Positions 33,380 to 44,368 of a stretch of 64,000 bases of DNA are shown here, in pieces. The stretch is taken from assembly GCA_015039365.1 (NCBI GenBank), contig WION01000006.1, forward strand, positions 558,001 to 622,000, given 5' to 3'. Origin of the DNA: Amanita rubescens. Lineage: Eukaryota; Basidiomycota; Agaricomycetes; Agaricales; Amanitaceae. The notes beneath the pieces were generated by a model. It was not told the DNA's origin and did not search any database. It worked only from the letters and a program-made list of their open reading frames with translations. A program made the position numbers and the translations under genes. Every line of letters starts with the position of its first letter. The first letter of the stretch is position 1.

Positions 33380-33614
33380 CCGAACAACTGAGACACGCGC
33401 GTAATAAGCGAATCAATTTAGTCACAAGAAGAAAGAGCCAACCGGACGGTTAGTTTGCGAGGCAGAGTCCAAATCGTCAGATATTCTCCGGTCCCGTAAC
33501 CGAGCGCGACCACGTGACGTGGAGGATTTCGGAACGAAAGTGATCGTGCATAAATGGGGCAATTCTTAGCATAGCTCTTTTCTTCTGTTCTCATTCTTCT
33601 CTCCTTCGGTCATC

Positions 33615-35464
33615 ATGGTCTTCTCAGCTGGTTCAATTTTCAGAGTCGTAGGTTTCTTCTATCCCGCATGTCTTCTCTGTTTATGAGTTACACACAGTCA
33701 CGTTCTACCGCTCTCCGGAGTGCATTTGCAGCCGGCCGATTTTCCTCCTCAAAACCTGTCTCTCTAAAGGAGCGCCTTGCGCAGCTAATTCCTGGAGAAA
33801 TTGAAAACGTTTGTATCATCTTTATTTTGTGAAGTTTGTGTTCGAACCTTTGGTTTCAAGGTAAAAGCTGCACGTGCGGAGCACGGTAAAAAGGCTTTCG
33901 GGCCCGTCATTGTGGATCAGTTATATGGGTGAGTTGCCATATTTTATGTAGCGTAACAAGCTCAGTGATATTTTGCAGAGGTATGCGCGGGCTTCCTGCA
34001 TTGATTTGGGATGGCTCGGTATTGGATGCAGGTTTGTTTGTTTCTGGTCTGTCTACGTGTATTCTTAGTTTGTTTTCAGAGGAAGGCATCCGGTTCCGTG
34101 GAAAGACCATTCCTGAATGTCAAAATCTTTTGCCCAAGGCTGCTGGTGGTTCAGAACCTCTACCTGAAGGGTTATTTTGGCTCCTGGTTACGGGCGAAGT
34201 TCCTACCCAAGAACAGGTCGCCGAACTATCGAAGGAATGGGCTGCACGATCTGCTATCCCAGAGTTCGTGGAGGAAATACTCGATAGATGCCCACCAACA
34301 CTTCATCCTATGAGCCAGTTCAGTATGGCTATCACAGCGGTTTGTATCTAATCTTCACAAAGCTAATCAGTTTCCTCACGTCGCTGTTATTAGCTGAACC
34401 ACAACTCAGCATTCGCAAAAGCCTACCAAGAAGGCATTTCAAAAAAAGATTACTGGGGTCCTACATTTGAGGATGCAATGGACTTGTAATACTTGCTACT
34501 ATGCATATATGCGCATGCTCATGGTTTCCGAAGGATCGCTAAAATTCCAAACATTGCCGGTCGCATTTATCGAAATGTATATGGTGATGGGAAACTTCCT
34601 GCCATTGATGCTGAGAAGGATTATTCCTGGAATCTCGCCACTTTGCTTGGGTTTGGCGATAACCCGGGCTTCGTCGAGCTCCTTCGAATGTACATCACCA
34701 TTCACAGGTAGATCGCATTTTCTTTCGTAGTTTACATCAGTCTCAAGTTGTCTGCTAGTGACCATGAAGGTGGAAATGTCTCTGCTCATACGGGGAAGCT
34801 CGTTGGCTCTGCCCTTTCAGACCCATTTTTAGCTTACGGAGCTGCATTGAACGGTCTCGCAGGACCATTGCATGGTCTTGCTAACCAAGAAGTCCTCATT
34901 TGGCTTCGGAAGTTGCAAGCAAAGATTGGCGAGGACGCATCAAATGAGGCCATCAAAGAGTATATCTGGTCCACTCTAAAGGCCGGTCAAGTGATACCTG
35001 GTTACGGTCATGCTGTTTTGAGGAAGACGGATCCTCGTTATATGGCTCAACGTGAATTTGCACTCAAGCACATGCCCGAAGACAAGTTGTTCAAGTTGGT
35101 TGGCCAGATCTATCAGTTTGCACCTGAAATCCTACTGGAGGTGGGCATGATTCTTCCGCTCAAAAGCTCTACTCAAAGAATCATAGGCCGGAAAAGCCAA
35201 GAACCCTTGGCCTAATGTCGACGCGCATTCTGGGGTTTTACTAACGCATTACGGACTTAGCCAAATGCAATATTATACCGTTCTATTTGGGGTCTCTCGC
35301 GCGTTCGGGGTAGCAGCGCAATTAATCTGGGATCGTGCACTTGGTGCTCGTCAGTATCATTCAACATTTTCTGGTCTAAGATACTGACATAGCTTGCAGC
35401 CCTGGAGCGGCCAAAGTCATTCTCTACTGCTGCAATCAAACGGATGTTTGCAGACAAGGCTTAG
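33615..35464 (+). CDS. CIT1: mitochondrial citrate synthase
   Basis: Ten exons: 33615-33647, 33698-33808, 33861-33928, 33979-34031, 34082-34339, 34394-34485, 34534-34707, 34759-35140, 35187-35349 and 35400-35464. The leader [20 protein letters not shown] is Arg/Ser-rich like a mitochondrial presequence; there is no C-terminal peroxisomal SKL (it ends FADKA). Conserved blocks are [45 protein letters not shown], the catalytic-His regions [12 protein letters not shown] and [17 protein letters not shown], and the final [17 protein letters not shown]. It condenses acetyl-CoA and oxaloacetate in the TCA cycle. Confidence 0.96.
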
Positions 35465-35603
35465 ATTACATTATGGGTTTATGGATGGATGGATTAATTA
35501 TTTTAGTAATTCATGTCGTACCGTGTCAAGTATTATGCGATTAAGACCCGTGTCAATTCTGCGTGACTACGTATGAAAATGTTGAGCGCTGAGCACCGGT
35601 AAT

Positions 35604-36846
35604 TTACCAGCCCTTTACGCCCCATGGATTGTAAGCAACTCCCCTAAAGTTCCATTGACCCTCCTTCGGTTGACGTACGCCATTGGTATCGACTGCGCGA
35701 GTCTTAACCGTACCACTCTCACCAACGTTCTCGAGGCAGGCTTCCCATAGGGTCCAACTCCATTTTCCCTCCTGGTATGTTATTTTCGCCGGATGCCAAG
35801 TCTTCCCGTCATTGACGGTAACTTCCACGGCATCGACGTTCCCCAATAAACCTGGTACAGCATAACCCTTGACGAGAATGGAGGAATTTGAAGTTTTGAG
35901 GATTGAAGCGACGACAGAATTGATAGGTAATGCAGTCAAAGGAGGATATTTCTTCCACTGTTCTTTGGCTGCTTCGGGTGTCTCTACCTGATTGAACCTT
36001 GAATGGAGCGTATCAAGAAGTAACAAAGCACTCAACCTCCGCGGGCAGCACCTTATAATCACGCTGCTGATAGAAATTTGGAGACTCGATAGGAGAAATC
36101 AATATGGAATCGACCCATTTCACCCATCTTGCCCCTAGATAACCGGGAACAACAACCCGAAGGGGCCCACCATGATCCGCAGGCAATGGATTATTGTTCA
36201 TCTAGTATCAATCTTTTGGTTAAGAGTCCAGAGACCAGCGGTGTTAATATACCTCATATGCAACCAGTACATCTCCCTCTGGGTCAATAGCTTTTTCCAA
36301 TGGGATAGACGAACCATAATAATCGTCGTCTTGGCATGTGCTTATGTGCGAGGCAAATGATACGTGATCATGGGGATGAGGTTGAATTTTTGCATAGTTC
36401 AAGAGGTCGGAGAGACGAACACCTCCCCACACACAGTTAGCTATAACAGCATCCGCCCATGCGACACCACGAACAGGCTTAAGTTCGCCCATTTCCTTCC
36501 TTCTGTTTCCTGCACACTAAATAATCACCCAGAATTGTGTATGAGAATGTTGAATCGGATCAAGGAATGTACAAACCTGCAGAGCAGCCACGACCTGGGT
36601 CTTCGGGAAGAGTGTCTTCAACTCTTGGACTGTTAATGTCACATTTATCGCACCCGAGTCACTTAGCGAAAGCGTGAATTCTCGGTCATCAAGTTGTGGA
36701 ACAGAACTGTGGTTCCGACAGTAGACGAGGTCCTCTGGTGTAATCTGAAACTCGACAAGCACAGATACAGGCGGTTCGGCGTTGAATGGACGTAAAGCGC
36801 GAGTAATCAACGACTCGGAGTGGAGGGGTTCATTTGTGTAGTCCAT
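35604..36846 (-). CDS. sulfite oxidase-type molybdopterin enzyme
   Basis: Four exons: 36577-36846, 36253-36516, 36037-36201 and 35604-35987. The molybdopterin domain has [12 protein letters not shown], where the Cys coordinates molybdenum, then [18 protein letters not shown] and [21 protein letters not shown]. The C-terminal Mo-co dimerisation domain has [42 protein letters not shown] and ends [12 protein letters not shown]. No cytochrome b5 domain precedes it (start [12 protein letters not shown]), so it resembles the plant/fungal short form that may use oxygen rather than cytochrome c. Neither a clear mitochondrial leader nor a peroxisomal signal was seen. Confidence 0.93.
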
Positions 36847-36966
36847 GTCGTGAAGAGGGCATGCGGTGTATTATGATTCATATATCATTACTGCGGTCAC
36901 ACTGGTGACTACCTCGTATTTAGTAGTACTCTAAACAGCACAATTTCTATGCAAAAAATTCAAGCT

Positions 36967-37484
36967 TCAAGGCTCTAACGACGCAGGGAACGTCCCGTTT
37001 TCGCGTTGCTCGTCCCATCTTGAGATCTGCAGTATTGTTGGTTTTGCGCTTAAGAAAGATACTAGCACCCGACGTACCCATTCATCTACCACCTGCATTA
37101 ACATTTATAAGAAAATGGTGGAAAGAATGACGTACTAGGACATAAAGAATTGTAAGCCCTTTTGAATTGCCTGCATGGCGCATGCTCCTCGCCCTTTGCT
37201 GCGATACATTTAAAGTTATCCACGTAATTCTGGAAGCTAGGTAAAGAAGTTGTCAGGAATTAAGGAGAAAGAATAGGTTTTCAAAGAGCCTGACCAGTTT
37301 CTTGTCTGGTTCTGGTTGGGAAACCGGGCTATTGAGGTTCGATAAATGTTGCTAAACGTAGCACGCCTGCATCTCACCGTCAAAGGCTACAGTCTGCAGA
37401 ACAAATTTGCTAAGAACAATTAGCACACCAAGTAAACGACGCAAAGACTTATTGATACCTTGTGACCTCTGAGTCTTCAGACAT
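36967..37484 (-). CDS. COX12: cytochrome c oxidase subunit 6B (COX12)
   Basis: The gene is split into six tiny exons on the minus strand: 37459-37484, 37378-37409, 37295-37328, 37136-37236, 37078-37085 (8 nt) and 36967-37026. Joined, it reads MSEDSEVTSKFVLQTVAFDARFP in two parts, NQNQTRNC, FQNYVDNFKC, EEHAPCRQFKRAYNSLCPNEW and ISRWDEQRENGTFPASLEP. The pattern of a Cys pair C-x9-C and a second pair C-x10-C is that of Cox6B/Cox12, an intermembrane-space subunit imported by the Mia40 pathway. Length, about 87 residues, is normal. Each splice is needed to keep frame and the conserved residues. None of the exons gives a long ORF. Confidence 0.9.
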
Positions 37485-37561
37485 GGCTACGAAAGAAGTT
37501 CGGGTTCGGAAGTTGGCGGAAAGTCAAATGTGCTCCTTACATAATCATACTGGCAGTTGTC

Positions 37562-38841
37562 ATGGATGCTCTCAAAGCAGTTATTGCAAACAAGCGCAAG
37601 ACAATTGAAGATGAGGCAGCGAGTCCACGAAACAGTAAATATGTACGCAGAGGAGAGATGGAGCGCTTAAGAGAAGAAGAAGAACGTCAAGCGAAAGCTA
37701 CGAAGGTAAATGATGAAGAACCGAATACCAAAACTGCCAAGGTAGAGGGCGAAGCCGGAACTTATGTGTGTGTATACTTCTAACCATTGTTAACTAGATC
37801 CAATTCCAGTCGCGGAGTCACTCTCCGCCTGTGAGCCGTGAATTGGAATCGCCCAAGCCAGAGTCATCATTTAACGTATCTAATGAAGAGACAATACGAC
37901 GTCTCAGAGCAAAGGGCCAGCCTATACGTTTATTCGGTGAAAACGATAAGGACCGACGCCTACGTTTGAGGGCTCTGGAGCTCATCGAAGAGAAAGATCA
38001 TGAACGTCAAGGAGGTCAAAATGATTTCAAAAAAGCGCTCGAGGACGTCGAAAATGTCGAAAGAGAATTAAAGAATAAGAACGAAAAGGGGAAGAAAAAA
38101 GACGAAACGGCCATTGTGCCTTCTGGAGTGCTGGATCTTGGTCTTTTGAAGACTGATCCTGACAAACTATATCCCATGATATACTATGCCCTGAAGCGTA
38201 CATTGAAAGACTGGGAGGAAACATTAGATGAAAGGCCAGGTGAGTCTTGTGGTGAATACCGTGGATAACGCCTCTTGACATTAGACAGAGCATGTCAAAC
38301 GCTCAACACAGGGAAAATTGGCTGCAGCAACTCAAGTTCAATCAGCGCAATACCTAAAGCCACTTTTTAAGACATTGAGATCACGGGTGCGCACTGTTGT
38401 ACAACCCCTTTGACCATGTTAACCTCGCCTAGTCCTTGCCAGTTGATATGCTCACCCGCATAGCTGAAATTGTGCATTACATGCAAAAGCGCTCATATCA
38501 GCGTGCAAACGATGCATATCTGCGCTTGTCCATTGGCAATGCACCATGGCCTATTGGTGTAACTATGGTTGGGTAAGAGTAGACTGTTTTTCATAGGAAA
38601 CAATTACCAATCGTGCTTGAATGATTATAGTATCCACGAACGCTCAGCCCGCGAGAAGATATCTGCCGATCAAGTTGCTCACGTTCTGAACGACGAAGTC
38701 AGTCGGAAATATATACAGAGTCTAAAAAGGTCCGCGTGCCACATATCATTTGAAACATTAAATTCATACATTCTTTATAGACTTCTAACTTTCTCGCAAA
38801 CTAAATACCCACCAGACGACATATCCCAACTGATGGGTTGA
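37562..38841 (+). CDS. PRP18: pre-mRNA splicing factor PRP18
   Basis: Exons 37562-37765, 37810-38239, 38289-38386, 38433-38572, 38631-38729 and 38781-38841. The N-terminal part is a charged region with a PRP4-like (PSF) motif: [37 protein letters not shown]. The C-terminal Prp18 domain has [66 protein letters not shown], the conserved loop [10 protein letters not shown], and [21 protein letters not shown] in two exons. Prp18 acts with Slu7 at the second catalytic step of splicing. Confidence 0.95.
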
Positions 38842-38925
38842 GAGTTCAGGCCACTAGTCCGAATTGGTCGTCATTATTTTCCCCCTTAATGCACTGCGAT
38901 AACGCACTATATATTAATAGTCCCG

Positions 38926-40818
38926 CTACCTTCCACCCTTACCTCGACGCTTTTTCCCCTGCACTGCAGGACCATCCTCAGCGGTGGCCGCTGCATGTCC
39001 CAGCTCTCTGATGTGTGTGAAGAGTTGCGTTCTACTTGGGAAGGTGGATGCACAGACATTACACCGGTGCTTGTCGGACGTGTTGGTTAGTTGATTGTCC
39101 ATACAATATGGCTCACGAACCTGCTGTGGTTGACCAGTTTTGTTGGCCTGTCGTGCGCGTCGTTTTTCTCGCTTGGACATCTGCTCAGCTTTATCATCCG
39201 CACCAGAATCTACACTGTCCATCCCTGGCTGGTCTCTAATATATGATTCTTCCGTATGTTCAGCAGCAAGGACATCAATCTCTGTGGTTGCTTCCTGGTG
39301 TGAACTTTTGCGATGGTCATGATCGTCTTGCTCTGCCGCGTGCGCCGTAGAGGATTCTTGGTCGTGTAGTGCCTCATCTGTAGTTGATAATTTATTTATA
39401 TTTTCCGCCAATTCTTCTTCCTCTTCCTCCAGCTCGAGTGCATTGTGTTCCTCCTGCATACCTCGTTTCAAGCTTTCAACAGCCTTTACGTGTTTCCGAC
39501 TCCTCTCGTGATTAGTCCATGCGGCTTCACTTCTAAATACTTTGTCGCATGCAACGCATTCCCATTCTTCAGGGTTCTCGCCTTGCATTGCAGACCAGTC
39601 TAGTTCTTCATCAAGCACCCGACCGTCAATCTTTTGCCATTCTTGCTCTATATACTCTTCCGTAGGACGGGTGCGTGCAGGCAAGGGTGCAGCGCTTTTT
39701 TGCGTTGTCTGACTCTGCTTAGCTTGTTGGTCGACATACGTCTTATAGCGTGGATCGCGTTTACGTAGGAACCTAGTCAAGGACTGCCTCAGGTTATCCA
39801 AGATGTATAACCGACATTAGCATCCACTTGCCCTTATCGTATCGTTGTATTCCCTCCGGGTATCATCACGGACCTTTTTGTTTTCCTTTTCCATAAGCCT
39901 TGTCCAACGTTTGTGAACGAAAACGAGACTCGCAATAGATCTACTTGCCTTCGCACACGACGATCAGGTGCATCTCCAAGATTCCACTTGTCGCACCAGG
40001 AAAAATCCTTGGCGGTGGAGAAATTCGCCCAAACCGTGTAAAATTGCTTCACTGCTGTCACGTCATGTTGTTGACCAGATAGTATCCATGGCCAATCCGC
40101 ACGACCAAATGATGGATAACCGAGTCTCTCTTCAGAGAACCAAGTTTCCTCGGTCGCCAGCCTGTTGAATAGATTGTGGTATATAGAAAAGAAACCCTGG
40201 GTAGAGCTGGCGATCAATGACGGGCTGTCTTGTTTACAAGTTAAACTGACATTTTCGTCATCGCTGTAGCCGGACCATAGCGTTGCATCAAAAAATCTTG
40301 CTAGGTGTCGCGCCGTCATGCCTCGTCCACGGGAGGAAGGCGGTGCGCCTTGACGTACCTCCTCAAGTACGCTGTCTGCATCTGGCTCTGGGACTAGAGA
40401 GGCTCTGTGAGAGTCATACCATGCCCGTTCCTTTTGTAGACTGTAAACAGTTTGCATTATAACCATATGGGCAAACTCGCCTGATCATCGCTCAGAACCT
40501 GTACTTATGAATAATGAGGATCCATGATCAACAGGGAGTTGAACATACCTCATAAGCTTGCTGTATCTCAGCGAAGCGCTTTGTAGCTCCTTCAATATCA
40601 TCATGGTTCTTATCCGGGTGATGGATCAGGGCTAATCGCCGGAAAGCACGCTATAGCATATATGGTGTCAGGTAGAGTACAACAAATTGCAAAAATTTGA
40701 CCTTGATATCATCGGCAGATGCAGTCTCTTCTACACCTAGGAGCTCATAGTAGTCGATTGTTTGTGGATGGGCAACGTCTCCAGAAGACGTACGGCCTGT
40801 TGATTCCCTGGCACCCAT
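38926..40818 (-). CDS. JJJ1: J-domain ribosome-biogenesis chaperone JJJ1
   Basis: The N-terminus (40818 downwards) has [19 protein letters not shown] and, after introns, a J domain with the HPD motif ([13 protein letters not shown]). The central region [64 protein letters not shown] and a charged ZUO-like region lead to two C2H2-type fingers, [23 protein letters not shown] and [25 protein letters not shown], in parts. The tail is KKRRGKGGR. Jjj1 (DNAJC21) works with Hsp70 and Rei1 to release the Arx1-Alb1 export factors from pre-60S ribosomes. A 54-bp in-frame stop-free segment (40197-40250) is very likely an intron. Confidence 0.93.
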
Positions 40819-40885
40819 TTAAGAGGTGCCAACCGGTGACAAAGCTTGCCTGATTTGGAACCCCCGTTTAACTTGAACACCCAAA

Positions 40886-41377
40886 ATGACCGACTTTTTC
40901 AAGCCGTCGTCTCCGTCATCTGGTATGCACCTAGTTATGGTTTAAGCACTTGTTAAATACCTTTTGTTTAACAGATGTGACTGCGGCAAAAGAATCAATC
41001 ATGAATTCTATCCGGGCTGAACTTTCCCTCGTGGGTGCAAAGGAACTCATGAATGTACGGAATGTTTTAATCTATGCGTCTCCTCAGTCACCGTTACCCC
41101 CAGAAATCCACCGAAAAATGCTTTGCAAAATGTGTCACGAAGCCCGGTTCATCTCTATCGAGTTCCGAACAGGTCCGTAAGCCACGTTCTTACCTATTGT
41201 GGCCGCTGACACGGCGCCAAAAAAGACTTGCCTCGACAGATGCATAGATAGATATTTTGAAGCATGTAAGTGATTCGAGCACAACCGCCAACTAATTTTA
41301 ATATGATATTGTCAGTTACATTGGTTAGCAAGGCATACATTACCAGAATTAGTAAAGAGAGACAAGAGACAATGTAG
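40886..41377 (+). CDS. TIM13: mitochondrial import chaperone TIM13
   Basis: Five exons: 40886-40922, 40975-41054, 41104-41172, 41226-41265 and 41316-41377. The product starts MTDFFKPSSPSS, continues IMNSIRAELSLVGAKELMNK and has the twin CX3C motifs CFAKC and CLDRC, spaced as in small Tims, with VTKPGSSLSSSEQT between them and YITRISKERQETM at the end. Tim13 pairs with Tim8 in the intermembrane space to escort membrane proteins to the TIM22 complex. All exons are far too short to show as ORFs. The start is 67 bp from that of the divergent JJJ1. Confidence 0.95.
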
Positions 41378-41451
41378 ATTAGTATGGTGCTATCAGATTA
41401 CTTTATTATTAATGTGCTATTCGTTATTGAATAGGAATTTTGACCCAGAAT

Positions 41452-42844
41452 TTATGAAGGCCAAGTATAGCGCTCGTAATGATAGTTGGGTCCCATTATG
41501 GAATGGTTACCACTTCGTGCATCGGAACGCCTTCCGTCGATTCCTGGCTGGTATTCGGAAACACTAAATGTGTGTTGGGCTTGATACCTCGGTATCATTG
41601 CGTCCTGTATAACATAGCTGGTTTGCGGGAGTTCTGCAGTGGCTTGATAGTGGTGATGCATCGCTGGATGGTGTGAATTTGACGGACATTGCAATATTGC
41701 CCCGGCACCATAGCTTTCTACAATGAATTGCCCAGCTGGGCCACATGCTATCGACGGTGCCCTGTTTTCTTCCGGGTTGCCACGGACAAGTTCTGCATTC
41801 GAGGTGGGTGGCATGTGCTGATAAACGGGCTTCGTCAAAGGATTATCAAAAGCAGCAGACGTCATCTGGTGGATATATTGTCGAAGGCGAGCCAATTGCG
41901 ACGCTTCCCCCGAAAGATCGTGTTGCAGGATTTTGGAGGCTTGACGACCCTCCGTCCAGTCGTCGCAACGTTTCCAACCGTATTGGTTTTCTTGACTATT
42001 GTCTTTAAGATAGAAACTTGGTGTTTCGGATAGATGGAACGAGAGGACGCCGGATCCTTGTTTATCGTTCATAAAGTTGATTTGAATAATGTTGTGGAGA
42101 GGTATTGCCATTTTAAATGACCACCCATCCGACTGGATGAACCACGTTAAACACTGGCTTGATTCGCAGACATAAGCGATGAGATCCGGATGAGCTTCCG
42201 CGACAGCTATCCGCCGCCACGTTCCAATCGTTAAACTTCGACACGGAATAAACGTGACCCCTGCCTCTAACGCTCAGGACCACGCACGTCATAGAGGACG
42301 AGAAAGTAACGTACGCGTTTCGTCATGGGTTACATGATGAACATTGGAGTCATGTGCGTTGGGCAACGTTCCAGTGGCCTCGTTTTCTGTTGTTTTTGAT
42401 TTTGAGGGCTTGGCGTCTTGCAGTTTTGCTTTAGCACGTCTGTGGTCACGGCAAAACGCGTAAGTACGAGCACCACAACGAGGCGATATAGTGGCACCTA
42501 TTTTGGAACCAGATTTGGGTCTGGCGTTCTGGCATACCTAGCACTTGGCTAATTTCTTTCCGACGAATTGCCGTTGGACTACGGTCCGTGGCGAAAAACT
42601 GTTCTAGCTGCGCAAGTTGTGCCGGCGTCACTCTTGAACGTTTCTTCTTTTCTTTGGCTTTGTCATATAACGAAGCCATTCGCTGGGCTTCGGGTTGGCT
42701 AGCGTCGCCCAGCGGATCGCGTTTTTGGTCATCATTTTCTTCTACCGGTGAGACCGGGCTCAGGGCAGAGGCATCTTTAGGATCAAGTTCCGCGCCTAGC
42801 AGCAGCGCGTCGCGGTTGATTGGGGATAGCGAAGGAAGGGACAT
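41452..42844 (-). CDS. homeodomain transcription factor
   Basis: Exon 1 is 42498-42844. It contains an acidic leader and the homeodomain KKRSRVTPAQLAQLEQFFATD.. (helix 1), ..IRRKEISQVLGMPERQTQ and the recognition helix IWFQNRRAKAK, the last part completed across an intron into exon 2 (from 42439). After another intron (about 42268-42315) a conserved block follows: VTFIPCRSLTIGTWRRIA, LIAYVCESSQCLTWFIQSDG, FKMAIPLHNIIQINF, SGVLSFHLSETPSFYL. The C-terminus is Gln/His/Tyr-rich. Homeodomain plus this downstream block is found in fungal regulators of development; I cannot assign an orthologue name. It is not obviously a mating-type HD1/HD2 protein: no partner homeodomain gene is adjacent. Confidence 0.85.
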
Positions 42845-43090
42845 GTAAAGTCGGACCGCGTCGGGGGACGGAAAGTAGTTGATGTCAAAAAAAGAGAAAT
42901 AAGAATGGGAAATGCGGGGAGCACGGAGACGGGATGTGTTTGAAGAGGGTCAAATCTAGGAACCGGGACCGGGATCTGGTGGCAACGTATTACGTAGTGT
43001 GGTAGCATCATGTACTGTACAGAGCTCCGTCTACACTTCAAGCGCGATCCGATCTTGTTGTCCCTTGTTTACTCTGACTTCCTCCTCGAC

Positions 43091-44140
43091 ATGCAGGGAT
43101 TCAACAAGTCCGTCTGTTATTGCTCCCCGTCCTCTCTACTCACCCACCGCCTTATAGATATTATCCCCCAGATTATGATCCATCAGCAGGCAGTCTCAAC
43201 AAATATAGAGGTATGACCCACATCTCCTCAATCAATCATTGACCGACCGCATCCCAAGGCAAACACGCCCTGGGCGACAGAGCCCGAAAGTTGGATCAAG
43301 GGATTTTGATCGCCCGGTTCGAACTTCCCTTCAATATCTGGTGGTGAGTAGCGAGCCTCCTCCTTGCGACCGTTCCATCATACAAACTCTAGCGGCACAT
43401 GCAACAATCACATTGGCATGGGAGTTCGCTACAACGCGGAGAAGAAAAAGATCGGAAACTACTACAGCACGCCCATATTCTCGTTTAGATGCAAATGCCA
43501 TCTGTGCGATGGCTGGTTTGAAATACAAACTGACCCCAAGGTCAGTCTCTTGCGAGTGTTCGTATCCACCTTGACACGTCCATAGAACACCCGTTATGTC
43601 GTCACCTCTGGTGCACGACAAAAAGACGAAGACTGGAATCCAGAAGAAAACGGCGGCTTTGCCGTCTTTGGTACGTCCTCGCGCTCGTCTTTCTCCCGGT
43701 CAACGGAACAGAGAATATTTTTGTCAGATACGGACAAGGCAGCATCACCTGGAGACCCACTAGCAGCCCTGGAAAAAAGCACAGTGGCCCAAAATCATGT
43801 AGCCAAAGTTCAAGCGCCGAGGCTGGAAGAATTACAAGAAGTGTCGCAGCATTATGGTTCAGATCCATATGCCCATTCTTTGCGAGTACGCAAACGGTTC
43901 CGGGAAGAGAAAAAAGTAGAAAAACAAAAACAAAACGCTGACGATCAACTCAAGGGACGATATGGCTTGCCGGCTTCATTGACGCTACTCGAGGATGACG
44001 CGACGAGTAAGCAAGAGGCCCGCGAGCAATGGCTGCGCGAGAAGCGCCGTAAAGTAGGAGATTCCTCCAAAAGTAATTTCGATACCCTGCGGGCTCGTGT
44101 ACTGGCAAATAAAACTCGCCATTCACGACCCTTTAGCTAA
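43091..44140 (+). CDS. CWC16/YJU2-family splicing factor (CCDC130-like)
   Basis: Six exons: 43091-43107, 43158-43210, 43259-43343, 43393-43540, 43586-43670 and 43728-44140. The start MQGFNKYYPPDYDPS.. followed by KHALGDRARKLDQGILIARFE is typical of the CCDC130/Saf4 branch. Two zinc pairs, WCGTCNNHIG and CKCHLCDGWFEI, and the block NYYSTPIFSFRC follow, then RYVVTSGARQKDEDWNPEE. The C-terminal half is a charged coiled coil (SLRVRKRFREEKK) ending in a basic tail. CWC16 proteins join the spliceosome around activation, and the YJU2 member acts in branching. The first exon is only 17 nt. Confidence 0.93.
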
Positions 44141-44368
44141 TGATATCTTTCCATGCTGTATTTTACTTTTACTTTTTCAAGAAAACACAATGACGAGTAG
44201 AACAACAGTAAGAGTACAGAACGGCCACATAAGTAAGAGTTATCGATATGATGTAGCAAGATTGTAAGACAGATGTCTGGGCCCCAGGATAGTATGATAA
44301 GCAAGAGATTGGGTAAAAGATTATGACGAAAGAGACTGATAGATAAACAAGTTAGTGCAGGTGCAAGA

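Noticed and set aside
41452..44140. Homeodomain gene as part of a mating-type locus
   Set aside because: There is no divergent second homeodomain partner; the neighbour is a CWC16 splicing factor and no beta-flanking or MIP gene is in the window.
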